NCBI GenBank assembly: GCA_938036925.1
Contig: CALHVU010000018.1
Coordinates: forward strand, 1 to 35,632
Reading direction: 5' to 3'
DNA from: an uncultured Atopobium sp.
GTDB taxonomy: Bacteria; Actinomycetota; Coriobacteriia; Coriobacteriales; Atopobiaceae
Length of the DNA stretch: 35,632 nucleotides
Shown here in pieces: positions 7,540-16,685 of this stretch (its first letter is position 1; each line of letters opens with the position of its first letter). A program made the translations under genes and the position numbers. Below the pieces are notes generated by a model. The model ran no database searches and was not told the DNA's origin. It saw nothing but the letters and a program-made list of their open reading frames with translations.

Positions 7540-7911
7540 CTACGACACAAAAGCTGATAATTTCAATCCAATGAATACAGCAACCAGGCAAGTAACAACG
7601 TTAACCGCAATGTTCACTCCTGCAGCGGTCCAGTTACCTGCTTGAATGAAGGTCAACGTTTCATTTGAAAAGGTCGAGAAGGTTGAAAGTCCTCCGCAAA
7701 GACCCACGGCTAAAAATAGCTTTACCTGTGGCTGAAGTGGACTTGCAAGATCAAGCCCCGTCACAAAGCCAATAATCAAACCTGCAACAACATTTGCAGC
7801 AAACGTACCAACTGGCAGGTTAGGAATCCACTGTTTAAAGAGGACTCCCAACTGCCAGCGACCTAAACTACCCAGAGCTCCACCTAGAGCCACAGCTAAC
7901 ACTTCAAACAT
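7540..7911 (-). CDS. crcB: Fluoride channel CrcB/Fluc
   Basis: Small membrane protein (123 residues, four helices) that dimerises into a fluoride-export channel. Family motifs are all visible: GGALGSLGRWQLG at the N-terminus, TFAANVVAGLIIG (with the conserved Asn), and GLCGGLSTFSTFSNE (the GGxSTFSTF pore motif). It begins 9 nt after the stop of the upstream ABC exporter gene, whose end carries its ribosome binding site, so the two are co-transcribed. Many Gram-positive bacteria have paired crcB genes; only one is present here. No fluoride riboswitch is visible upstream of it, so fluoride control would have to act elsewhere on the operon. Confidence 0.95.
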   Translation of the reverse strand: MFEVLAVALGGALGSLGRWQLGVLFKQWIPNLPVGTFAANVVAGLIIGFVTGLDLASPLQPQVKLFLAVGLCGGLSTFSTFSNETLTFIQAGNWTAAGVNIAVNVVTCLVAVFIGLKLSAFVS

Positions 7912-7920
7912 AAAATGCCC

Positions 7921-9741
7921 CTACTCCAGCTCGCGCGATCCCGTATACAGTTGATAATACTCTCCTCGTTTAGCAATAAGCTCGTCGTGAGTACCGCGCT
8001 CAATAATACGACCGTGCTCCAGAACCATGATGGCATCAGAGTTGCGAACTGTAGACAGTCTGTGAGCAATTACAAAGACGGTACGACCTGCCATTAGGGC
8101 ATCCATGCCCTTCTCGATAAGTGCCTCAGTACGCGTATCAATACTGGAAGTTGCCTCGTCCAAGATAAGCACGGGAGGATCAGCAATAGCAGCACGCGCA
8201 ATTGCTAGAAGTTGCCTCTGACCTTGGGAAAGGTTAGCGCCGTCTGAGGTAAGTACGGTGTTGTAGCCACGTGGCATACGGCGGATAAACTTATCTGCGT
8301 TTGCGATTTTTGCTGCAGCAATAACCTCGTCATCAGTAGCATTCAACTTACCAAAGCGAATATTGTCCGCAATGGTACCCGTGAACAGATGTGTGTCCTG
8401 CAAAACAATGCCCAGGGAGGACCTTAGTGCAGACTTCTTGATGTCGTTAATAGGAATGCCGTCGTAGGTGATGGTTCCACTGCGAACGTCGTAGAAGCGG
8501 TTAATAAGGTTGGTAATAGTTGTCTTACCAGCACCAGTTGAGCCAACAAACGCAATCTTTTGGCCAGGCTTTGCAAACAGCGTGAGGTTTGCAAGGACTG
8601 TCTGATCATCGTCGTATCCAAAGGTCACATCATCAAAGCGAACGTCTCCAGCAAGAAGGGTTTTCTCGCCAGACGGTGTGACCCAAGCCCAGGACTCTTC
8701 TCCTGACTCATAACCACTAACGCGGACCAGGTCAACCTTGCCCTCATCAACCTCGGGAGTCATTTCCATAACTGCAAAGATGCGCTCAGCGCCAGCAAGA
8801 GCGGTGAGCAGGAAGTTGGAAAGCTGGGTGAACTGGTTAAACGGCATGGCTGCCTGGCGAACAAAGACCAGGTAGGATGCAAGACTTGCAACATCCGCGT
8901 GTCCGTTTACGGCAAGTAGAGCGCCAACCACGGTGACCACAGCGTAATTGATATACGTCAATGAAACCGTGATAGGAACCATAGTTGCCGCATAACCCTG
9001 AGCACTTGTTCCAGAGTGTCTAAGCTCCTCATTGACCTTTAGAAAATCAGTAAAGTTGGCATCCTCGTGGTTAAAAACTTTAACCACCTTGAGGCCAGAG
9101 ATTGTTTCTTCTGCAAAACCATTAAGGACACCAAGACTTTTTTGCTGCACCGAGTAATGCTTGGCAGAGCGCTTACTTGCGTAGCGTGCATAAACCACAA
9201 TCAAAACGTCAAAGAGAACAGTGATGAGCGTCAGCTGCCAGTTAAGGACAATGAGCAGCACAAGAGTACCAACCATCTGAATAAACGCCAGAACAAGGTT
9301 GGCAAAGCTGTTGTTGAGCGCTTCCGAGATGGTATCCACGTCATTTGTAAAGAAGCTCATAATATCGCCGCGAGTACGCTGGTCAAAGAATCTTAGGGGC
9401 AGCGATTCAATGTGCTCAAAAAGGTCTCGTCTGATGTCAAAAACAATCCTCTGAGCAGCACGAACCATAATTTGCGTGTAACCAACACTGGTAAGAGCGC
9501 CAATTGCATACACAACCGCTGTAAATACAATGAGGTTGGTAAATGCGTTTACGTCTCCCCTGCCCACTGCAGCAACAACAGGCTTAATCATGTAGGTGCC
9601 AAGGAGCGCTGCTAAACCACTGATAGAAACAAGAAGTGCCACCAACATAAGGCGCTTCTTAGCATGACCTAAGTACGAGACAAACACTCTAATGGTATGT
9701 CCGATGTTTTGAGGACGTGCTCCTCCTGCGCGATTAGCCAT
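7921..9741 (-). CDS. ABC exporter half-transporter, catalytically complete subunit
   Basis: A 606-residue fusion of a six-helix exporter membrane domain (about 30-330) and an ATPase domain (about 370-606). The ATPase has an intact set of motifs: Walker A GSTGAGKTT near residue 400, signature LSQGQRQL, Walker B VLILDEAT with the catalytic Glu, and H-loop AHRLS. An unusual 30-residue polar linker (SGYESGEESWAW..) joins the domains. The ATG at 9741 is chosen because AAGGAGGTG lies just before it inside the end of the upstream gene, which it overlaps by 8 nt. Paired with the degenerate partner at 9734-11536 it forms a heterodimer of the LmrCD/BmrCD/TM287-288 type, exporting drugs or lipids/peptides; substrate unknown. 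Confidence 0.92.
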   Translation of the reverse strand: MANRAGGARPQNIGHTIRVFVSYLGHAKKRLMLVALLVSISGLAALLGTYMIKPVVAAVGRGDVNAFTNLIVFTAVVYAIGALTSVGYTQIMVRAAQRIVFDIRRDLFEHIESLPLRFFDQRTRGDIMSFFTNDVDTISEALNNSFANLVLAFIQMVGTLVLLIVLNWQLTLITVLFDVLIVVYARYASKRSAKHYSVQQKSLGVLNGFAEETISGLKVVKVFNHEDANFTDFLKVNEELRHSGTSAQGYAATMVPITVSLTYINYAVVTVVGALLAVNGHADVASLASYLVFVRQAAMPFNQFTQLSNFLLTALAGAERIFAVMEMTPEVDEGKVDLVRVSGYESGEESWAWVTPSGEKTLLAGDVRFDDVTFGYDDDQTVLANLTLFAKPGQKIAFVGSTGAGKTTITNLINRFYDVRSGTITYDGIPINDIKKSALRSSLGIVLQDTHLFTGTIADNIRFGKLNATDDEVIAAAKIANADKFIRRMPRGYNTVLTSDGANLSQGQRQLLAIARAAIADPPVLILDEATSSIDTRTEALIEKGMDALMAGRTVFVIAHRLSTVRNSDAIMVLEHGRIIERGTHDELIAKRGEYYQLYTGSRELE

Positions 9742-11536
9742 GTGACACCTCCTTACCAGCAGCATCAATGTCCGATTGACTACCGCCAGTCTGCGACTCA
9801 TAAAGCTCTCTATAGATAGGGCTCTTGGCGAGAAGTTCTGTGTGAGTGCCAGTCATATGGACCCTACCGTTATCAAGAACGACAATCTGATCTGAGTCCA
9901 TAACCGAGTTCACACGCTGGGCAATGATGATCTTTGTCATGTCAGCAAGCTCGGCAAGGCCTGCACGAATCTTTGTGTCAGTTGCTGTATCAACCGCGCT
10001 GGTAGAGTCATCAAAAATGATAATTTTTGGCTTCTTCAAAAGCGCACGCGCAATACAAAGGCGCTGCTTTTGGCCACCAGAAACATTGACGCCACCCTGA
10101 CTAAGGTCTCCGTCCAAGCCACCAATCCTGTCAAGAAACTCATCAACGCACGCAATAGAACACGCGTGAAGCAGTTCCTCATCTGTTGCATTGGGATCTC
10201 CCCAGAGCAGGTTGTCGCGGACGGTGCCGCTGAACAGCACATTTTTCTGAAGGACAACAGACACTGCGTCACGAAGTGAAACAAGATTGTAGGAGCGGAC
10301 GTCATTCTCGCCAACAAACACGGTGCCCTCAGTTGCATCGTACAAGCGAGCAATCAGCTGGATAAGGGTAGTTTTTCCGGAGCCGGTGCCGCCGAGAATA
10401 CCAACAGTAGAGCCTGGCGCAAACGAGAGGTTAATGTCTTCAAGGACGTCCTCTTCAGCGCTCTGGCTGTACTTGAAGGACACGTTTTCAAAACGAACCG
10501 CGCCGTTCTTAACATCAGTCAGGCCGTGCTCTGGAGACTCAATAGCAGGCTCCTCGGAAAGAATCTCTCCGATTCGGCGCACGCTAGTAATGGCGCGAGC
10601 AGTAAGCAAGAACACGCCAGAAATCATCATAAGAGAGTTCATGATAAGCAGTACGTAACTCATGAAGCCCGTGAGCTCACCAACGCCCAGTCTGCCAGCC
10701 ATAATCATCTGGCCACCAAACCAAAGAATAGCCACATTAGTGACATACATTGAAGCCTGGAAAATAGGCAGGTTTAAGACGGACGTTCCAAAGGTCTTTG
10801 TAGCAGTCTGCGCATACTGGGTATTAACTTTTTCAAAGCGCTCGGAGACATATCCTTCTCGGACATACGCCTTAATAGCACGCACGGCCGCAAAGTCTTC
10901 CTGCAGAGCCTCGTTAAGCTTATCCATTGCACTTTGCATAACGCGATACAAAGGACCAACGCGCTTCACAATAAAGAAGAGTGCAATAGCCAAGAAAGGC
11001 AGCACGGCAAAATACACTACTGCCAGCTCTGGGCTCATAATAAACGCCATAACCAAGCCCATGACCAGCATAATTGGTCCACGCATAAACGGGCGCGTAC
11101 CCATTGCAAAGGCGTTCTGAATAATGGTTACATCAGAAGTCAAACGCGTAACCAAAGAAGATGAATCGTATTTATCAAGATTTGCAAAAGCAAACTCTTC
11201 CATTCGGCGATATTCATCTTGTCTGAGTTGGGCGCCTAGTCCCATAGCCGCTTTTGCCGAGTAGCGAGCATAGCCAATGCCGGCAAACATGGCGAGAAGA
11301 GCAAAGATAACCATAACGGCACCGTTTACAAAAACAGTCTGAAGGTTACCCTGTAAAATACCCTGGTCAACAATTTGGGCCATGAGTACAGGAATCACTA
11401 ATTCGAGTAGGGACTCTGCAAACACACAGAGTCCCGACATAACAAAGTCCTTTTTATACGCGCCAAAATGGTCCAAGATTACCTTTAACTCAGCGCGAGC
11501 AGATGGAGCTTTTTCTTTTACAGAAGCATCATTCAT
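9734..11536 (-). CDS. ABC exporter half-transporter, degenerate ATPase subunit
   Basis: A 600-residue partner of the next gene, with the same domain order: membrane domain to about 330, ATPase after. Walker A GGTGSGKTT (near 380) and signature VSGGQKQRL are normal. Walker B reads IIIFDDST, with Asp replacing the catalytic Glu (near 508), and the H-loop reads AQRVNS, with Gln replacing His (near 538). These changes are characteristic of the non-catalytic site in heterodimeric exporters such as TM287/288 and BmrCD. The ATG at 11536 has only a weak ribosome binding site (GGTGTT). The gene begins 45 nt after aspS stops, so read-through from aspS is plausible; its end holds the ribosome binding site of its partner. 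Confidence 0.92.
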   Translation of the reverse strand: MNDASVKEKAPSARAELKVILDHFGAYKKDFVMSGLCVFAESLLELVIPVLMAQIVDQGILQGNLQTVFVNGAVMVIFALLAMFAGIGYARYSAKAAMGLGAQLRQDEYRRMEEFAFANLDKYDSSSLVTRLTSDVTIIQNAFAMGTRPFMRGPIMLVMGLVMAFIMSPELAVVYFAVLPFLAIALFFIVKRVGPLYRVMQSAMDKLNEALQEDFAAVRAIKAYVREGYVSERFEKVNTQYAQTATKTFGTSVLNLPIFQASMYVTNVAILWFGGQMIMAGRLGVGELTGFMSYVLLIMNSLMMISGVFLLTARAITSVRRIGEILSEEPAIESPEHGLTDVKNGAVRFENVSFKYSQSAEEDVLEDINLSFAPGSTVGILGGTGSGKTTLIQLIARLYDATEGTVFVGENDVRSYNLVSLRDAVSVVLQKNVLFSGTVRDNLLWGDPNATDEELLHACSIACVDEFLDRIGGLDGDLSQGGVNVSGGQKQRLCIARALLKKPKIIIFDDSTSAVDTATDTKIRAGLAELADMTKIIIAQRVNSVMDSDQIVVLDNGRVHMTGTHTELLAKSPIYRELYESQTGGSQSDIDAAGKEVSHG

Positions 11537-11581
11537 CGTTAAAACACCACGTACCTTACTGTCTTGCTTTGCTTGGTTTGC

Positions 11582-13408
11582 TTATGCCTCTTTTGGAAGC
11601 GTTTGAAGCGAAACCTCCTTGAGCTGCTCATTAGAAACAGGTGAAGGAGCGCTAGACATAAGATCAGAGCCAGAAGTAGTCTTTGGGAACGCCATGACAT
11701 CACGGATAGAATCAGCACCTGCAAGCAACATGCATACGCGGTCAAGACCAAGTGCAAAGCCGCCCATTGGAGGTGCACCAAACGTCAAAGCCTCCATCAA
11801 GAAGCCAAATTGAGCCTTTGCACGCTCTTCAGTAAAGCCGAGTTTCTCCAGAATCTTAAGCTGCAGCTCAGCGTTGTGAATACGCATTCCGCCGCCACCA
11901 GCCTCAAAGCCATCCATAACAAAGTCGTACGTATACGAGCCCATAGCCAGAGGGTCAGTGTCCAGAAGGTCAAGCTCTTCCTCACGAGGAAGGGTGAAGG
12001 GCTGGTGCTCAGAGGCGTAAGACTGAGTCTCCTCATCCCAGTGGAACAGTGGGAAGTTGACAACCCAGAGGAAATCATGACCTTCTCGCGGTACATCCAG
12101 GACCTTTGCCATATGCAGGCGCATACCGCCAAGAATCTCATCTGTCTCCAGGCGACCGCCCACAGCAAAAAGAATCAAGTCCCCTGCCTCAGCAGACATC
12201 TCTGCACGCAATGCCTCAAGCTCTTCTGGCGAGAAGAACTTGGTGATAGGACCTCCCACGGAACCGTCCTCTTTGAAGGCGACCCATGCAAGTCCCTTAG
12301 CACCAAAGCCAGCAGCTACCTCGGCAAGCTTATCAACCTGAGAGCGTGGCCAGGTGCCTGCGCCCTTAACGTTGATTGCCTTGACGTACTGACCATCAGT
12401 TGTTGCAGCAGAGCTAAAGAGCTTAAAGCTAGACTGCTTAAAGACCTCAGAGACGTCGTGGAGCTCCATACCAATGCGGGTATCAGGCTTATCGGAGCCG
12501 TAAGTATCCATTGCGTCCCAGTACTGAATCTTGCGCAGTGGAGCTGGGAACTCAATGCCCATCTTTGCAAATGCATCGCCCAGAATATCCTCAAGCTCGG
12601 CCATGACATCTTCCTCGCGGACAAATGCCATCTCCATATCAACCTGCGTAAACTCAGGCTGACGATCTGCGCGAAGATCCTCGTCGCGGAAGCACTTAGT
12701 AATCTGGTAGTAGCGCTCAACGCCGCCAATCATCAGCAGCTGCTTCAGCAGCTGTGGAGACTGTGGCAGTGCGTAGAAGTTTCCGCCCTGCATTCTGGAT
12801 GGAACCAGGAAGTCACGAGCGCCCTCAGGAGTAGATTTGAACAGCGCCGGAGTCTCTACCTCGGTAAAATCACGCTTATGGAATGCCTCGCGAAGCGCAA
12901 ATGCAAAATCAGAACGCATACGAAGATTCTGTGCCATCTGAGGACGACGCAGGTCAACGTAGCGATATCTCAGGCGAAGGTCCTCGTTAACATCAATGTG
13001 ATTCTCAATCTGGAATGGTGGAACTGCACTGGTGTTAAGAACCTCAATCTTGGAAGCAAGTACCTCTACCTCACCGGTAGCAAGAGCCTCATTAGTCTGA
13101 CCCTCAGAACGATGCTGAACCGTACCAGAAATCAAAACAGGCCACTCAGGACGAATAGTCTCTGCAGTTGCAAATGTTTCTGCATCAACATCTGGGTCAA
13201 ACAGAATCTGGGTCAAACCCTCGCGATCACGAAGGTCAACAAAAATCAGGCCTCCAAAGTCACGACGACGCCAAACCCAACCAGTGAGCGTAACGGTCTG
13301 ACCGATATGCTCTGCGCGAAGCTCTCCGCAGGTATGCGAATGCATGCTGTGCAAATCAACAGCTGCGTGAGCGGAATAATTCTGGGGGGTTTCTGAGGAA
13401 CAATCCAT
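11582..13408 (-). CDS. aspS: Aspartyl-tRNA synthetase
   Basis: Charges tRNA-Asp in the cytosol. At 608 residues it is the usual bacterial class IIb form: an N-terminal anticodon-binding OB domain (VTLTGWVWRRRDFGGLIFVDLRDREG), catalytic motif 2 (FRDEDLRADRQPEFTQ), the inserted bacterial GAD domain (around AINVKGAGTWPRSQ) and motif 3 (GFALGLDRVCMLL). The ATG at 13408 follows AAAGGA; an in-frame start 17 codons upstream lacks support. It is first in a minus-strand series followed by the ABC exporter pair and crcB. In many bacteria hisS and aspS are adjacent; here they are about 11 kb apart. No T-box leader is seen upstream. Confidence 0.97.
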   Translation of the reverse strand: MDCSSETPQNYSAHAAVDLHSMHSHTCGELRAEHIGQTVTLTGWVWRRRDFGGLIFVDLRDREGLTQILFDPDVDAETFATAETIRPEWPVLISGTVQHRSEGQTNEALATGEVEVLASKIEVLNTSAVPPFQIENHIDVNEDLRLRYRYVDLRRPQMAQNLRMRSDFAFALREAFHKRDFTEVETPALFKSTPEGARDFLVPSRMQGGNFYALPQSPQLLKQLLMIGGVERYYQITKCFRDEDLRADRQPEFTQVDMEMAFVREEDVMAELEDILGDAFAKMGIEFPAPLRKIQYWDAMDTYGSDKPDTRIGMELHDVSEVFKQSSFKLFSSAATTDGQYVKAINVKGAGTWPRSQVDKLAEVAAGFGAKGLAWVAFKEDGSVGGPITKFFSPEELEALRAEMSAEAGDLILFAVGGRLETDEILGGMRLHMAKVLDVPREGHDFLWVVNFPLFHWDEETQSYASEHQPFTLPREEELDLLDTDPLAMGSYTYDFVMDGFEAGGGGMRIHNAELQLKILEKLGFTEERAKAQFGFLMEALTFGAPPMGGFALGLDRVCMLLAGADSIRDVMAFPKTTSGSDLMSSAPSPVSNEQLKEVSLQTLPKEA

Positions 13409-13586
13409 TGTTATCCTTTCGTCTTTGCTTCCCTGTGCCAAATCGGAAAGCGCCTTCAAGACGGCAAAAACGTGTAGACGGCACGTTCTTGCTCATAGAT
13501 AAAACATTGTACTCCTATTCAATTAGAGCACTTTAATCATTTGAATTAATTATCTCTTCGCTCTGAGCTGATAAAGCAAAAGAGTC

Positions 13587-14375
13587 TTAATGCTCTTCAT
13601 TTGTATAATCCACTCTCTTTAGTGCACTTCCTGAAAAGAGCAATGCAATTATGCTGATTATTAAGAAAAAGACCAGTAATCCCCAGTCAAAATATCCAAT
13701 CATTACGTCTCTTATTAATTCCAGCTGGTATGTTAGCGGATTACATCTTGATATAACTTGAAGAATCATAGGAGCATTATCAAGAGAATAAAATAGTGGT
13801 GCGGCAAAAATCAAAGGCGTCATTACTACACCCAAAATAAAATCTCGCTGTTTGTAATCATTAATTAGCAATGCAATACAGGAAAAAATTGATGTCCAGA
13901 ATACAATGAAAATACACAACAACAAAAACATGCCAATAACTTGCCAAAGACTTATCCGCATACCAGTAATCATTGAAATAGCCAAAAGAATTATTAATTG
14001 AAGTAGTGTTACTACAAAAGGAAGTGTTGAAATACCCAACACATAACACTCAGGATTAATACCACTCTCAAGTTTAATTGGCAAAATATTCCATCGCTTA
14101 TCTATAACCAACCTATAGACACTTTGATTCATTTGTTGAAATAAGCACATAATCAAAATGCCAGCAAATGCAAATGACAAAAAGGACATATACTGTCCAT
14201 GAAAATATATATCTCCAAATGTTGACTGAATTCCTATTGCGTAAAAAACATAATACAAAATTGGAGTCAATAAGCTGCTATATATTATGTGTTTATTTGA
14301 CTTAAGTGCATTAAGCTCTGTTTCTACAACGATGACAAATGATGAAAGACCAAAACTTTCTTTTTTAAAATTCAT
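13587..14375 (-). CDS. ABC-2 type exporter permease
   Basis: A 262-residue membrane protein with about six helices and no ATPase domain. It has the layout of ABC-2 permeases: a soluble N-terminus (VIVVETELNALKSNK), a first helix SSLLTPILYYVFYAIGI, and helices spread to the C-terminus. Its start overlaps the upstream ATPase gene by 11 nt and is preceded by GGAAGGA, so the two are translationally coupled. AT-rich with codon use unlike aspS, suggesting acquisition. Family members export drugs, peptides or polysaccharides; nothing here fixes the substrate. Confidence 0.8.
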   Translation of the reverse strand: MNFKKESFGLSSFVIVVETELNALKSNKHIIYSSLLTPILYYVFYAIGIQSTFGDIYFHGQYMSFLSFAFAGILIMCLFQQMNQSVYRLVIDKRWNILPIKLESGINPECYVLGISTLPFVVTLLQLIILLAISMITGMRISLWQVIGMFLLLCIFIVFWTSIFSCIALLINDYKQRDFILGVVMTPLIFAAPLFYSLDNAPMILQVISRCNPLTYQLELIRDVMIGYFDWGLLVFFLIISIIALLFSGSALKRVDYTNEEH

Positions 14376-15267
14376 TATCAGATCCTTCCAAAATTATTTG
14401 TCTCAGTGTCAAATTATTAAAAGTAATATTTTTTATTGAAACAAGTTCCTGTAACTTACCGATAAGAACAGGCAGCTTAAGAAAATAATCTTCACGTATT
14501 GTTATTTCATTTTCTTCAATCGAACAAGGGCAACAAGACATTAAATCACTTTGATTGTTAAGCGATAACAATCCATCAAAAGTAATTCGCGCTATTTTTT
14601 CATAAGAGTACTGTAAAAAGAAGTCGGAAATTTTGCCGAAAAATTTTAATTTGCCATCTTCTATTAATAAAACCTGATCACAATACTCCTCCAATAAACC
14701 AAGATCATGTGAGGAAACAAGTACTGTACAGTTTCTGTTATCACATTCTTTTCTTAAATATTTAAATAAATTATCCCCTTTGATTACATCCAGCCCGGAG
14801 GTTGGCTCATCAAGAATAAGAAAATTTGGTTTATGAACCAACGCTCTTGCAACCTGCAGGAGCTGCTGTTGTCCTCCAGATAAGCCATCAGGTAAAGATT
14901 TTTCAAACTCAGACAATCCAAGAAAATTTATGATCTTATGAGTACTTTCCTTAGCATCGCTAGATGTTTGCCCACTTAATCTTGCACCAAGGTACACATT
15001 GTCAAAGACATTTAAATACCAATCGATTGATTGTTTCTGTAGACAAACTCCAACATCTCTAAAGGGTATCTCTTCTTCAACAATAATTTTTCCGTCATAC
15101 TTCTTTAATAGTCCAGCAACCAAATTCAAAAAAGTTGATTTACCTGCACCATTCTTACCAATTACCGCTATAAATTCACCTTTAGAGATTTCTAAAGAGA
15201 AGTTCCGAATTCCTTTATCGGAATTATGATAATGATATGATACATCATCAAATTTAATGGATTTCAT
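14365..15267 (-). CDS. ABC exporter ATP-binding protein (ABC-2 partner)
   Basis: A 300-residue ATPase: Walker A GKNGAGKST (37-45), Q-loop VCLQKQSIDWYL, signature LSGGQQQLLQVARAL, Walker B FLILDEPTSGLD and H-loop SSHDLG. About 80 residues follow the core, as in exporters of the DrrA/CcmA/NatA class, and include an odd CCPC cluster. The ATG at 15267 follows AAGGAAAG. It is the first intact gene of an AT-rich two-gene unit with the permease. The stop of an upstream frame lies 1 nt from its ribosome-binding region, suggesting that the unit once had another gene in front. Confidence 0.88.
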   Translation of the reverse strand: MKSIKFDDVSYHYHNSDKGIRNFSLEISKGEFIAVIGKNGAGKSTFLNLVAGLLKKYDGKIIVEEEIPFRDVGVCLQKQSIDWYLNVFDNVYLGARLSGQTSSDAKESTHKIINFLGLSEFEKSLPDGLSGGQQQLLQVARALVHKPNFLILDEPTSGLDVIKGDNLFKYLRKECDNRNCTVLVSSHDLGLLEEYCDQVLLIEDGKLKFFGKISDFFLQYSYEKIARITFDGLLSLNNQSDLMSCCPCSIEENEITIREDYFLKLPVLIGKLQELVSIKNITFNNLTLRQIILEGSDNEF

Positions 15268-15268
15268 T

Positions 15269-15406
15269 CTATCTTTCCTTCTCTATATACTTTTTGAGTA
15301 TTCTTAGACAGTCTTCTAGCGAAACAGCATTTTCTTTAGACAAAATAAAACTAAACTTATTATAGACGTAGTCTTTAGTATCCTTATTAAAAGGAGTACA
15401 AATGAG
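15269..15406 (-). pseudogene. C-terminal remnant of a lost gene upstream of the ABC-2 exporter
   Basis: The region in front of the ATPase gene is open for 45 codons in one minus-strand frame. It ends in TAG at 15269-15271, just upstream of the next ATG, and has no usable start codon. The encoded tail looks protein-like (YNKFSFILSKENAVSLEDC, then LRILKKYIEKER). It stops being open inside the start of the oppositely oriented HAD gene. The simplest reading is that a gene co-transcribed with the exporter was truncated when this AT-rich block joined the HAD gene. I do not recognise the family. It could also be a chance frame. Confidence 0.4.
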
Positions 15407-16052
15407 TTATAAAGCCGCCGTTTTTGATCTAGACGGAACACTTCTGAACACCATTGTTGATCTTGCTTGGGCAACAAATTACGCTCTTGAGCAGTTCAAT
15501 ATGCCTTCTTATACCGTTGATGAGGTCCGTCAAATGGTAGGAAACGGCGTTGCAAAGCTTATCCGCGATGCCGTGCCAAAAGGCACCGATGATGAAACAT
15601 ACCAGCGTGTACTTGCGTGTTTTAAAGAGCACTACGCTGACCATAGCTTGGATAACACAGCTCCTTATCCCGGCATACTTGATGCGGTTGATACGCTTAG
15701 GGCTGCAGGCGTTAAGTGTGCCGTTGTCTCAAACAAGCCAGACTTTGCCATAGCAGATTTAATGAGCAATTTCTTCCCAGGTAGATTTGACTTTGCGCTG
15801 GGCCAGCGAGATGACCTTAAAAGAAAGCCTGATGCCGAGCCTGTCCATTACGCCCTTGCTCAAATTGGTGTTGACCCTCAAGACGCTGTCTATATTGGAG
15901 ACTCTGAGGTTGATGTTGCAACAGCACGCAACAGTGGCATGCCTTGCATTAGTGTTACCTGGGGATTTAGGGATAAAGAAACGCTTCTAGCTGCAGGTGC
16001 CACCATACTCTGCAATACTGCAGATGAGATGGTGCAAGAAATTCTCAAATAG
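15402..16052 (+). CDS. HAD-family phosphatase, phosphoglycolate phosphatase-like
   Basis: A 216-residue cytosolic haloacid-dehalogenase phosphatase. Motif I is FDLDGTLLNT (nucleophile Asp9, acid/base Asp11), motif II is VVSNKP, and motif IV is YIGDSEVDVATARNSG. The residues after motif I form the small helical cap of subclass IA, as in Gph and PgmB. Likely substrates are 2-phosphoglycolate or sugar phosphates; sequence alone does not choose. The ATG at 15402 follows AAAGGAG. The motif III Lys is probably in the DLKRKPDAEP segment. Its direction is opposite to the AT-rich exporter unit on its left. Confidence 0.9.
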   Translation: MSYKAAVFDLDGTLLNTIVDLAWATNYALEQFNMPSYTVDEVRQMVGNGVAKLIRDAVPKGTDDETYQRVLACFKEHYADHSLDNTAPYPGILDAVDTLRAAGVKCAVVSNKPDFAIADLMSNFFPGRFDFALGQRDDLKRKPDAEPVHYALAQIGVDPQDAVYIGDSEVDVATARNSGMPCISVTWGFRDKETLLAAGATILCNTADEMVQEILK

Positions 16053-16214
16053 TAGCACTAAATTTGCAACCATCCGCTCATTGCCGTTGAGCGAGAAAAA
16101 ACGTCCGCTTGCCTATGCCTCTCAATTCATCTGAATAAGTGTATTCGGAGGGCGGTATAGTCAATAAAAGTGCGTCCATAATTTGCGCGCAAGCGACGTG
16201 GAAAGGATTGCATC

Positions 16215-16523
16215 ATGGGCAAGAAAAGTTCTGAGGTTCTCCAGATTTCTTACGAAGACCTGGTAGAGTACCTGCACAGTAATCACTCTGTGTACATGCA
16301 AGTCGGACACCAGGTTTATTACCTCACTGATGTCAATTTTGAGGCATGGAGAGCTCAAGACACCAGCATCAGAAACTCAAAAAACCACTTTGTAGATTGT
16401 TCTGAACTAGTTCCAACGGTAGACGAATTTCTCGCTCTTCCATTTATTAATGGAAAAACCATTAAAGACGTTTTTGCGCATGCAACGTTCTATGCATCCA
16501 TGAAAAACGAAAAATCTGAGTAA
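16215..16523 (+). CDS. Small protein of unknown function (102 residues)
   Basis: Soluble, mixed-charge protein beginning MGKKSSEVLQISYEDLVEYL, with no membrane segment or signal peptide and a single Cys. The ATG follows GAAAGGA, and a strong terminator lies 46 nt past the stop, so expression looks real. Base and codon use match the surrounding core genes. I do not recognise the family. A 160-nt gap separates it from the HAD gene, with a possible TATAGT -10 near 16156, so it may have its own promoter. Confidence 0.7.
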   Translation: MGKKSSEVLQISYEDLVEYLHSNHSVYMQVGHQVYYLTDVNFEAWRAQDTSIRNSKNHFVDCSELVPTVDEFLALPFINGKTIKDVFAHATFYASMKNEKSE

Positions 16524-16568
16524 TTCAAAATAATCAGCATTTTGTTGACTATCTCTCAGCTGAAACTT

Positions 16569-16597
16569 AAAGGACCTGTTCACGCAGGTCCTTTTTT
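16569..16597 (+). terminator. Terminator of the small unknown gene
   Basis: Perfect 10-bp stem AAAGGACCTG / CAGGTCCTTT with a 6-nt loop, running into six T residues. Confidence 0.92.
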
Positions 16598-16633
16598 ACC
16601 AGGTAAATTACCTTAATAATCTGCATCTCATAT

Positions 16634-16658
16634 AAAAACGCCGATGCAGTGCACCGGC
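16634..16658 (-). terminator. Terminator of the [FeFe] hydrogenase gene
   Basis: On the minus strand GCCGGTG pairs with CATCGGC (one G-T wobble, 5-nt loop), followed by GTTTTTA. It lies just past the hydrogenase stop codon. Confidence 0.8.
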
Positions 16659-16685
16659 ATTTTACGTTTGATTAAGAGAGCGTGA

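Noticed and set aside
7912..7920. Fluoride riboswitch in front of crcB
   Set aside because: Only 9 nt separate crcB from the preceding stop codon; no riboswitch consensus is visible.
11810..13396. Long plus-strand frame of 528 codons
   Set aside because: It is antisense to aspS, whose family motifs are complete; the frame is a shadow of codon bias.
13409..13586. T-box leader for aspS, and likewise for hisS at 26073-26230
   Set aside because: No T-box sequence (GGGTGGTACC-type) or terminator-antiterminator structure was found.
16075..16093. CGCTCA/TGAGCG hairpin after the HAD gene
   Set aside because: Six-base stem followed by A residues, not T, on the coding strand; not a convincing terminator.
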